Assembly (NCBI GenBank): GCA_944548615.1
Contig: OX155963.1
Coordinates: 22,195,518 to 22,259,517, forward strand
Reading direction: 5' to 3'
Length of the DNA stretch: 64,000 bases
Origin: Micropterix aruncella
Taxonomy: Eukaryota; Arthropoda; Insecta; Lepidoptera; Micropterigidae
A model generated the notes under the pieces. That model made no database searches. It worked only from the letters and a program-made list of their open reading frames with translations, and was not told the DNA's origin. This document shows, one piece after another, positions 21,325 to 30,394 of this stretch. The first letter of the stretch is position 1. The number at the start of each line of letters is the position of its first letter. The translations under genes were made by a program, and so were the position numbers.

Positions 21325-22403
21325 TTTATTTAGCGACATCCTTGAAGTGGGTGAATCAGTACAAGCAAAGGAACAACCTTTGATAACAAATTGTTATAAC
21401 AAATAATAAAATAAAATAATTTTAAAAATACATTTTATTCCGACTGATTTAGAACAGTTTGAGGACCGATCAGCTGTTTATTTGACATTGTTAATGAAGC
21501 CATGTCGTTACCTCGCCGGCATTGAATGGCGTTCAACAACACAATAGTCGAGAGACAAACTTACAGATTGCGCTGCGCAGTTATTTCTGAAGACATATTT
21601 GGAGTATTTGAGACATTTATCACCACTTCTTGATCCTTTTTTAAAAGCAAAATAGATAATACAAATAAAGCATGGCCTAAAATGTACCTAATAGTTAAAA
21701 AATAGTTTATTTTATTTTATTATCCTATTGCCATCTATATATAATTGTCATTTTTTAAATATTGCCATTTTGAGTTTTTTTTACACGATTGCCCAACAAA
21801 AAAGGAGTGAAATGAGTTGAGGTTTCATCTATGTATCTTATCCGTTTCTTTATTCCACCATAACTTCTAAACGCTAGAACCGATTTAGAAGTGTGTGATA
21901 TTGTTAGAATTGCTATCTCATCCCGGGTGTTATAAAGTACATTAACTGTCCAAATATCAAGTAAGTAGTTGTATAAATGACCAAATGTCAATAAATTAAC
22001 TTAAATATATTTTGTTTAGTGCCAATGAAAAGTCTGACTGAGTATATTCCGGAAATATACATGTATCTGTCGCGGAGCAACAATACACACAGAACCCACC
22101 TACTCAAAATGTTATAACAGGAAAGGACCGGAAGAAGACTCCACCCGAAGGCGGCAGGAAGGTGGTGTCGCCGAGGTGCAATGGCGACACCGGAGTTAAG
22201 GAGATGGCGATGTGCAATGCCATCACTAGGATTACCTACCCCGAACGCCCAATAATCAAAACACGTCTTAAGTGCCTCCAACGAGGCGTTTATTTTAATC
22301 GTCACAAACCAGCCGTCAACAAGAAGCTAAAGCAAACATCGAAATAAATGAGAGAGAAAAGTACAAACCGTCGCGAATCTATCCGCCGTGTTTCGCACGC
22401 ATG
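21325..22403 (+). repeat. Tandem duplication, copy 1 (1079-bp unit)
   Basis: From 'tttatttagcgacatccttg' at 21325 the sequence is repeated with an offset of exactly 1079 bases at 22404. The match runs to 'tttcgcacgca' (22401, 23480). All open frames inside the two copies translate identically. The unit contains unique DNA, most of a family A repeat (21770-22063) and the first 334 bases of an LTR (from 22068). The right junction therefore falls inside the LTR. Confidence 0.9.
21770..22063 (+). repeat. Family A repeat inside duplication copy 1
   Basis: Landmarks in order are 'gattgcccaacaaaaaagga', 'ggtttcatctatgtat', 'cgctagaaccgatttagaag', 'gtgtgatattgttag', 'tccaaatatcaagtaag', 'attccggaaatatacatg'. 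It is interrupted by the LTR start at 22068. Confidence 0.65.
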
Positions 22404-23480
22404 TTTATTTAGCGACATCCTTGAAGTGGGTGAATCAGTACAAGCAAAGGAACAACCTTTGATAACAAATTGTTATAACAAATAATAAAATAAAATAATT
22501 TTAAAAATACATTTTATTCCGACTGATTTAGAACAGTTTGAGGACCGATCAGCTGTTTATTTGACATTGTTAATGAAGCCATGTCGTTACCTCGCCGGCA
22601 TTGAATGGCGTTCAACAACACAATAGTCGAGAGACAAACTTACAGATTGCGCTGCGCAGTTATTTCTGAAGACATATTTGGAGTATTTGAGACATTTATC
22701 ACCACTTCTTGATCCTTTTTTAAAAGCAAAATAGATAATACAAATAAAGCATGGCCTAAAATGTACCTAATAGTTAAAAAATAGTTTATTTTATTTTATT
22801 ATCCTATTGCCATCTATATATAATTGTCATTTTTTAAATATTGCCATTTTGAGTTTTTTTTACACGATTGCCCAACAAAAAAGGAGTGAAATGAGTTGAG
22901 GTTTCATCTATGTATCTTATCCGTTTCTTTATTCCACCATAACTTCTAAACGCTAGAACCGATTTAGAAGTGTGTGATATTGTTAGAATTGCTATCTCAT
23001 CCCGGGTGTTATAAAGTACATTAACTGTCCAAATATCAAGTAAGTAGTTGTATAAATGACCAAATGTCAATAAATTAACTTAAATATATTTTGTTTAGTG
23101 CCAATGAAAAGTCTGACTGAGTATATTCCGGAAATATACATGTATCTGTCGCGGAGCAACAATACACACAGAACCCACCTACTCAAAATGTTATAACAGG
23201 AAAGGACCGGAAGAAGACTCCACCCGAAGGCGGCAGGAAGGTGGTGTCGCCGAGGTGCAATGGCGACACCGGAGTTAAGGAGATGGCGATGTGCAATGCC
23301 ATCACTAGGATTACCTACCCCGAACGCCCAATAATCAAAACACGTCTTAAGTGCCTCCAACGAGGCGTTTATTTTAATCGTCACAAACCAGCCGTCAACA
23401 AGAAGCTAAAGCAAACATCGAAATAAATGAGAGAGAAAAGTACAAACCGTCGCGAATCTATCCGCCGTGTTTCGCACGCA
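22404..23480 (+). repeat. Tandem duplication, copy 2
   Basis: An apparently exact repeat of 21325-22401. Unlike copy 1, its LTR segment continues past the breakpoint into the full LTR (to 24076), so copy 2 with its right flank represents the original arrangement. Confidence 0.9.
22849..23146 (+). repeat. Family A repeat inside duplication copy 2, left of solo LTR
   Basis: The same sequence as 21770-22063. Its missing right end is found beyond the solo LTR at 24077-24190 ('gataaatacataaa', then 'aattacaaatacaataggtagttcac'), matching the order in the inverted copy at 24890-25245. Confidence 0.65.
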
Positions 23481-24076
23481 AAACGCCACCAATAAAACAA
23501 ACAACGAAAACCACATCGCAGCGACTTCTCAGCAGAGAGCTTTTCATCTTGTGCCACGGCAGTCCGAAGACTGGTGGTGAAGGGGAAGGTTTCAACTGAG
23601 GGCGCCGCGACACAGTATAAACTCAAAACACGAAAAACTAACGCGCTAACACGATCACTTCTGGCGACTTTCCGGTCGGGAGCCTTACTTCCGGTGGCTA
23701 CTTACTTCAAAGTAGGTCGGGGGAGGGCTCACCGGTGGCGTCCAGAAGCAATAAACGTGCGAAATCTAATGTGCGAAACACGACACAACTGCAGCTCAAG
23801 CGCCGCCCGCGGGACGTCAGCTCGCGGGGGCCAACGGCGGACGACTGAAGTGCGGCGCCCCGCGCAGGTGTGTATATCGGCCGGCCGGCCGGAGTGAAGG
23901 AGACAGCGCGAGACAAGAGGGAGACGAGGCGATCGCCGCCCGGCAACTAGTATATATAGGCGATAATGTTTAAGCATTAATTATTCACTTTGTACACGAC
24001 TTTGGAAATAAACGGCTACTCTGCAATTTGAATATCGATCGCGAGTTTTCATTCTACGACGGAAACCCTCGCGACA
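23147..24076 (+). mobile_element. Solo LTR, probably Ty3/Gypsy type
   Basis: A 930-bp segment with inverted ends TGTCGCG and CGCGACA, flanked by the 4-bp direct repeat tatc (23143-23146 and 24077-24080). It splits a family A repeat. Inside are a TATA-like 'gtatatatagg' at about 23950 and AATAAA at about 24008, as expected of an LTR promoter and polyadenylation region. A 4-bp duplication favours Ty3/Gypsy over BEL/Pao (5 bp). No internal retrotransposon region accompanies it. A partial second copy of its first 334 bp lies at 22068-22401 because of the tandem duplication. Confidence 0.75.
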
Positions 24077-24190
24077 TATCTATAAAAGATAAATACATAA
24101 AATAAAAATTTTTCATAAAAAAAACCTTATTAAAAATAATTACAAATACAATAGGTAGTTCACTTTCTGTCACACAGTAGTATTTTTTAT
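24077..24190 (+). repeat. Family A repeat, right part beyond solo LTR
   Basis: It continues the family A copy interrupted at 23146, ending near 'acaataggtagttcactttctgtcac'. Confidence 0.55.
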
Positions 24191-24889
24191 TCATTTTAAT
24201 ATATTTACTTGTATAAAAAGTCATTTAAAATCTCTTTATATGTTATTTTTGAGGTTGATTTATTAATAGATTATAAATGAATGTTTTATACTTGCAAAAA
24301 GTTCATGAAATACCCGGCCCGACCGATTTTTGCCGCCAGACTCACGCCGGGATTAACCCGGCGAGGTAAGATGAAGCTATTCCGTGTATAAATCCTATTA
24401 TAACACTTTCCCGCTGAGGATATAGAGCCTCTTAAACAAACTCAGTTGTCGAGGTGATTTCAGAACTTTCCTCCGACAGAGCTTCCTTGAGTTTCGCTGA
24501 AAAGGTTATTTATTGCAAGGTCCCCACTTTGACTCGTTGACCCATATTGTTAGCTACACGACCCGCATAATAAAAAGCGCGAGCAAGCAACAGGTTTGAT
24601 TTTGATATACCAGCTTTGGATGATAAAACGTTTTTGAAGGATTTATTTGAACGCCACAAATCTTATAGGGTTGGGCACATTGCAGAAGTTGTGGAAAGGA
24701 GGATCGGCAAAAATGTATAGGATGTGTCCTCACCACCAATAACGACCAGATATATAGTATGTCGTTGGAAACCTCTTGTCATTACTGACATTTGTTACTA
24801 TGGGGGCCAGTCTCAAGTCCTTGTGGGTTTTTTTTAAGAAACAGATAAAAGAAAAACCTGTATATGAATATGTAAATATGTTAAAAAGG
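24191..24889. other. Intergenic DNA with one short GC-rich hairpin
   Basis: A perfect 7-bp stem CGCCGGG/CCCGGCG occurs at 24345-24351 and 24357-24363. There is otherwise no supported feature. Confidence 0.4.
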
Positions 24890-25245
24890 ATAAAAACACG
24901 ACTGCCGCTACTAAAAGTGAACTATTGTATTTATAGTTATTTTTGTTACGGTTTTTTATAAAATATTTGTGGTTTATGTATTTATCCATATAGTTAGATG
25001 TATATTTCCGGAATGTACTAAATCAGACCTTTCATTTGACACGAAACACGATATATTTATGTTAATTTATTGTCATTTGAACATTTAGACATTTAGACCA
25101 CAACTTACATAATAATTAGACAATTAAAGTACTCCAAGACACTCGGAATAATAAAACGATTCCACAGACTTTTAAATCGGTTCAAGCGTTTAGAAGTCAT
25201 GGTTGAATAAAGAAACGAAAGACATACATAGATGAACCCTGTGCA
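24890..25245 (-). repeat. Family A repeat, inverted copy
   Basis: Read on the minus strand it shows 'gggttcatctatgtatgtc', 'gcttgaaccgatttaaaagt', 'tgaaaggtctgatttagta', 'attccggaaatatacatc', then 'aataactataaatacaatag' and 'ttcacttttagtagcggcag'. It is one of the most complete copies and defines the 3' part of the family. Confidence 0.65.
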
Positions 25246-25264
25246 CATTAATATAGATAATAGA

Positions 25265-25880
25265 GATGTCAACTACAACGGGCGAACTTCAGGAAGTTTT
25301 AACGATTGTTCGTTCTATCTCCCGTGAATTGAACGCAGAAGACTTGGACAAAACAGTCCACCGTCAAGCTCCGCCACATGCCCGTAAGAGGCCATCGCCT
25401 TATCAGCGAGATAACCAGGCATGTTACCCAGAGGGCTTGCACTCACGCCTTTACTTCCGATTGTGATCAGATTACTCCGGTCTCTCGATTGGTTACGAGT
25501 TCAAGGTAGCTTGCGCATTCCTCTCCCTTACGAAGCGGTGAGACGATGTAAACCGAATCTATCGCGGACCACGGCATCCTTTGCCCAGCTTTTTACTAAG
25601 GATCGGGTAGCCGATGGTCGTTGCAAGAGCAGTCGCCGTAAGGTCCGCAACCACCCCCGCTCTATAAGAAACAGTACTGCTTCCAGACTCCCCCGACTGT
25701 AAGTCAGAGTGTACAATCGATTGGCTTACGCCGCACGGTGCGCAGACCGTCCAGGAGCGCCAGAAGGTTGACTCCTAGGGAAAACTAACCCTAAGGCCAG
25801 AGTCCTGCCCAGGCTCGCACTTCATGCGTGGAGGCCGCCGGATGGGTGTTAACCCGTGAGTGTGACCAACCCTGAACAGA
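25265..25880 (+). repeat. Family B repeat, near full-length copy
   Basis: Starts tgtcaactacaacgggcgaa and runs about 615 bp to 'aacccgtgagtgtgaccaac'. The head frame reads STTTGEL, then SISRELNAEDL. Interior landmarks shared with the other copies are 'gcttgcgcattcctct', 'tatcgcggaccacggcat', 'gccgcacggtgcgcagaccg', 'ggaggccgccggatggg'. The copy has several frame breaks. The element type is unknown. Confidence 0.65.
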
Positions 25881-26330
25881 ATAGTTCCATTTTAGCATTG
25901 ATTATGCAGTATATATTTTAGCAACCATATGCTTTTCGGCCGTTTCCTATTATTAATTTATGTTTTTTAGAATAATGATACGTCACTTTATTTGGCAGAT
26001 GACCAGAGGAGAATGGAATGAAGAGAATACAAAAAAGCAGTTATGGACGTCTTGTAAGGGAGTGATTGGGCACACCAGTTATGTGCTGGCCTAAAAAATG
26101 AATATCCATCGCATACTTGTCCTTACTGAGAGTAGATTTATAACTGCATTACGCAATCAGTTGTACAACTGCAGATATTTACAACAGTTGAACAACTGCA
26201 TAGTTGTACAACTGCAGATAGTTGTACAAACAACTGCAGAGATTGAACACCTAATTAGATAATTGTTAAATGATTTTTAAATATTAATATAATTTTTGTA
26301 AATTTATTTTGATTATTATATAAATACATA
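25881..26330. other. Intergenic DNA with palindromic ttgtacaactgcag repeats
   Basis: Between 26159 and 26246 the motif (a)gttgtacaactgcaga occurs three times, with a further related tract. 'agttgtacaact' is itself a palindrome. No gene is seen. Confidence 0.5.
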
Positions 26331-26332
26331 TA

Positions 26333-26768
26333 CGGGGTGTTATTACTGCACGGGTTTATTTTTCTGTGGGTGAGTCAGTACAACGAAATAAGCAACTTTT
26401 AATTTAAAAAATTAAAAAAAAATGTTTTTTTTTTTAATTTGTTTTTTTTAAGATTTTAATTTTAAGATTAAATAGTATGAAAAGCTGTGATCACGATGCG
26501 CTATTTAGCGGTTGGTAAAATGCCGCTGATATTGTTTATTTACGACTTATTACCTACCGCTAGATGGCGCAGCGCGCTCAAACGCTTCTCAACCCTATAT
26601 TTAATAGTCAACTTCAAAAATTTCAAATAAAAAAAAAAAAACAAAAAAATATTTATTTCCCAAAAAAAAATGTTTTTTGTTTTTCCAATTTTTTATTATC
26701 AAAAGTTGCTGACCACGTTGTACAGATTCACCCACAGAAAAAAAAGCCCGTGCAGTAATAACATTCCG
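26333..26768. mobile_element. MITE flanked by TA (Tc1/mariner-type)
   Basis: A 436-bp element with imperfect terminal inverted repeats of about 70 bp. The left end is CGGGGTGTTATTACTGCACG; the right end, inverted, reads CGGAATGTTATTACTGCACG. Further inside, both read 'ttctgtgggtga' and 'gcaactttt'. Each end is flanked by TA (26331-26332, 26769-26770), as expected for Tc1/mariner insertion. The interior is AT-rich with long A/T runs and no transposase frame. Confidence 0.7.
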
Positions 26769-26770
26769 TA

Positions 26771-27534
26771 TATTGATTTTTATTATGTTTTAAATTAAAT
26801 TAATAGCTTATTAAAATTTTGATGACAATTTGCTAGAAATTTTAATTAAGTTATTAAAATTAGGTGCGATTTTGTTTATTTATTTAAATTGTAGATTTCT
26901 TTGGATGATTATAATTAAAATAAATTGTCTACCTTAGAACAGGCGGCAGCGGCAGGAGGTTTTGACTTTTGTGCATTGTAATCACTGATATTTTGAAATC
27001 AATACATTAATTTGAATTTGAAATGATATTCGGTAAACATCATTATAAATCGTGCATTATAATCAAACTAAACCTATAGCCATTGGCACATTGCATACAA
27101 ATCTGGGCAAAAAAAAACCCTTATCTAGGGAAGCTGAGATTTTACTTAAGATTACGTTTAATGATAACATTATCTTCTATATAATAATTGATGTAGATAC
27201 CTCGTCTTACCCCACCACTTACTACATCAAGATAAAAAAATCTTTTTACAAATTTTAAATAGCTTTTTTTCCTAAAGTACATTTTACTTCACTTAATGGC
27301 ATGAAAATGTAAAACCTGGTTATACATTCTCGTCAGAGATAAGGATATGTTGCTACTTATTCTTCTATTGTTGAGACGAGTCGTTAGGCACCTGGACATG
27401 CTCTATCTCCCCTAATCCTAGTTACACACGTGCCAGGCGGATTTGCGCGGCGCCGCACCGGCGCCCATGTAGCAACACTTCACACGTGACCGGCCTCACT
27501 ACGGTTTCTGCCCGACCCGGTCGAGTATCGCCAC
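26771..27534. other. Intergenic DNA, nothing recognised
   Basis: AT-rich to 27400, then a GC-rich patch (27425-27535) with two 'cacacgtg' motifs. No supported gene. Confidence 0.4.
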
Positions 27535-28299
27535 TGGCCCGTATTCCGTTTCTCGCGGGCTTAAACTAAGCTGGTGCTAAAAATTAAGAACTTTAACACC
27601 TTCGTTATTTTGTTGGTATTCCGTGTCATCAAAATTAAGAACCGATCTTAAATCTTAAAATTTCCGTTTTGTCTATGGCCATTCTAAAGCGAGGTCTTAA
27701 TTTTGACAGCTCGCCGCCCGGTCAGTCGCCCGATCGCTCTACGCCGCGCCGTTTCGTGTTTGTGTGTCGATTCGCGTTTTCGTTTGTTTTGAAATAAAAT
27801 GGCAAACAATAATAAAGAAAATGTGCCCAAACAAGAATATACAGGGCGATTTATCATAACCTACAATAAAAAATACACAGAATTTTCAGGGCAAGATATA
27901 GATATGAATAAACGATTACTTACGAGAATCTGCGCTCATCATCCCTTCTTCGATGCCAATGCTGAGCAAACATCTTTAAAAATTGCAACGCGAAAAGACT
28001 TCGGAATCACAAGCAAAAACAAGTTACACGGTTGTCAGAAGAAGACTGATCGATTTTAGACCGTTCTTAGATAAGACCCCGAACAAGACCCATCCGCCAT
28101 GACAGTTGTAGAAACGGAATACCAAAAAGGGTCTCGACGGTGCTTAACGTCAATTTAGGTACCAGATGATCTCTACATAAGCACGCGGCAGCTAGGACCC
28201 ATGAAAGGGAATACCAAAATGTCACTTCAAAATTAAGCGTCGTTTTAGCGCCGTTGTAGACGCCAATTTAGGCACTTGCGAGAAACGGAATACGGGCCA
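27535..28299. mobile_element. Non-autonomous DNA transposon with 22-bp perfect TIRs
   Basis: The 22 bases at 27535-27556 (TGGCCCGTATTCCGTTTCTC plus GC) recur perfectly inverted at 28278-28299. Further copies of the 'ggtattcc' core occur just inside both ends (about 27638, 28118 and 28210), which suggests subterminal binding sites. The element is 765 bp and carries one small open frame. TIRs of this look are seen in Harbinger-like transposons, but no clear target duplication could be read (act on the left, att on the right), so the superfamily is open. Confidence 0.65.
27799..28059 (+). CDS. Hypothetical 86-residue protein inside the TIR element
   Basis: ATG at 27799 follows a GC-richer leader resembling a 5' UTR. 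The protein starts MANNNKENVPKQEYTGRF and ends at the TAG at 28057-28059. It is polar, with YTGRFIITYNKKYTEFSGQD near the N-terminus and a basic end (TSKNKLHGCQKKTDRF). No signal peptide, membrane segment or catalytic motif is seen, and I recognise no family. It lies between the TIRs and probably is the first exon or N-terminal remnant of a transposon-borne protein, or a captured fragment. Confidence 0.4.
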   Translation: MANNNKENVPKQEYTGRFIITYNKKYTEFSGQDIDMNKRLLTRICAHHPFFDANAEQTSLKIATRKDFGITSKNKLHGCQKKTDRF

Positions 28300-28302
28300 T
28301 TA

Positions 28303-28438
28303 TCGTCTCTGCTCCAAAAACGAGCCATAAGAATATTGATAAACAATTTCCATCTCGATTTTATTTATTTAACTTGACATTTGTACCATTTTATTCATTA
28401 TTATATTATTACTATTATTTCTAATTGTCTCCCACAAT
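28303..28438 (+). pseudogene. LINE RT C-terminal trace, continued beyond element 2
   Basis: A short frame reads LLQKRAIRILINNF, the 'LQKRAIR' block common in LINE RT C-termini, followed by AT-rich UTR-like sequence. After the BEL element, 37348-37565 continues as AT-rich UTR ending in a (gattt)n tail. The two flanks are probably one LINE 3' end split by element 2. Confidence 0.5.
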
Positions 28439-28443
28439 CAATT
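28439..28443 (+). repeat. Target-site duplication caatt, left copy
   Basis: Matches caatt at 37343-37347 on the other side of the BEL/Pao element. Confidence 0.88.
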
Positions 28444-30011
28444 TGTCGCGTTAAGAATAAAAAAAATAAATAAAAAAGAAACGACACTTCTAAAAAGGTC
28501 AAAATGTCTTTCTTGAATAAAAATAATATATCTAGAATAATATCTTTCAGAACAAAATTGTGTTGTAACCAAAATCCATTAATGAAATCACACCTTTAGG
28601 CTTAACGACTCGGGACACTGAAAACCTAATTAAGGAAACAGTTCCTAAGTGCATTTCATAAAATTTTTGCTTTCTAATACGGAAACGCCAGCTGTGCTCA
28701 TTAGCAAGTCTTATAACGATAGGTTACGGTAAATTCCAAAACAAACGTGTTGCGACATCCACGCCTGCTTACTACTGTTCATGTGCTTCAGATTTGCATA
28801 ACGGATCACTGGACCTGCAAAACTATCTTTGTATATATATTGTTTACTTATATTAAAAAACCTTTAAGATTATTCGCTTATTTCTAAGTGGAAGCGTTAG
28901 TAAAGTAGGATTAAAATATAAAAGAAGATATGTACATTAAAATAGGCTCTTATAATATACCGTAGAATACCATTATTACTATCAATCTCATTAATGTATG
29001 TTTTGATTAATAATTAAGCTTCATAATGTATAATTTTAAGAATTATAAATATGTTTTAGAAATAGAAATATAAATTAGAAATATAAGCGACCACTATCGG
29101 TCAATATCGAAAACACGGCCAAGCCTCTTAATGACTAAGCTCATTAAGCCGGCCAATCGTAGCAATACGAGCCGTTGAATTATATCCCCACTCCTCATTA
29201 AACGGCTATGAGCCCCACCTCGACCCGCTGGCTAGGTAGCCGAGGTCCCGGGAGGGGAACGGGTCAGTGGTTAACAACAGCCCGTACGGTCAACATCAAT
29301 GAAAGTGACTAATATCAACTTTGTGCGCGTCATACAATTGTCAACATTCTTTCTGTCACCCGGTTATTAGTCTTGTGTAAAATAACCTTAAGTTCGGCTT
29401 TATTTAAAAACCGTTAGTAAATAAAATCGAAATTGCGCCGCAAAACGCTAGTTTTATTAGCAAATATCACCAAAACATCTCCGAGAAGCCATCTGGAGTC
29501 CTGCCGCCCGACGAACAAACCTTGACCGATCCCGCATAATAACCGGCCCGATTCAAGTTGATCTCCGACCTGCAGCGACGACAAGACCCTTCATCGAGAG
29601 ACCAAGGTGAGCGTTTTTGTATTAAAACTGCATCACATGTACCTACGACTGCCACAACAAAGCCAATAATTTAGATTTATTGGGCAAAGAACTTCAGCGA
29701 GCAAAATCCACATCAAAACTGGGAACAACTGTGACCGGATTTACACCCGGCTCATACCCAACTGCCACAGTTTCGAACCACACGGAAACTGTACGGTGAC
29801 TGACAGGATCGCCGTCGAAACGAACGAACTAAAATTTCGTTTCTTCCCGTCGTTGATCTGGCCGATCGCGACGGCAGCCTGTGGACCCTCGACCACAATA
29901 TTGAGGCATTCCACCAACTAGTCTGCGACAACCATCGCAGAACTGCCGCGGTGTGTGTACTTAACCGACCCATCCCGAGACTTAAAGAAGTCCCGACGAT
30001 TTGCCGGCACA
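28444..30011 (+). repeat. 5' LTR of BEL/Pao element 2
   Basis: 1568 bp, starting TGTCGCGTTAAG and ending TTGCCGGCACA. AATAAA near 29420 is a candidate polyadenylation signal, with an AT-rich 'tttatttaaaaacc' just before it. Minus-strand open frames inside are repeated identically in the 3' LTR and are not considered genes. Confidence 0.92.
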
Positions 30012-30022
30012 TACCATAAAGC

Positions 30023-30040
30023 TGGTCCTTCGAGACGGAT
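30023..30040 (+). promoter_or_regulatory. Primer-binding site of element 2
   Basis: TGGTCCTTCGAGACGGAT starts 11 bases after the LTR. It would pair with a tRNA 3' end reading ...TCGAAGGACCA. The TGG start and position fit a BEL/Pao primer site. Which tRNA is used cannot be settled by eye. Confidence 0.75.
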
Positions 30041-30087
30041 TTTGAAAAAGCGAAAAATAGACCGCTTGCAAAATCGCTGAATAAGAT

Positions 30088-30360
30088 ATGTCGACGAAAA
30101 ATACGCCGTCCAGAAAAAGCCAGCGAATTGCTGACAAGAAGATGGACGGAGGCGCGGAAGCAGCTCGCGACCGAAGCACAGAATCGGTAGCGACCTCAAA
30201 ACGACCGTCATCGCGGGCGACATCGACTACCAGTCGCAGATCATCAAGATCCAGCGCGACTACGGTAGCAAGACGGCAGCTCGAAGCAGAATTACAAGCC
30301 GCCGACGAACGGGCACGCCTGAAGGCCGACGCCGCCGTGACCGCAGCGAAAGCAGAAGCA

Positions 30361-30394
<34 letters not shown>

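Noticed and set aside
21755..23626. Several 60-105-codon open frames, some present twice
   Set aside because: They fall in family A and LTR sequence and are doubled by the tandem duplication; no protein similarity recognised.
26159..26246. Short repeats considered as a CRISPR-like array
   Set aside because: Irregular spacing, no uniform spacers, and a eukaryotic context.
29467..30012. Minus-strand open frames repeated at 36798-37343
   Set aside because: They lie in the LTRs of element 2 and are GC-composition shadows.
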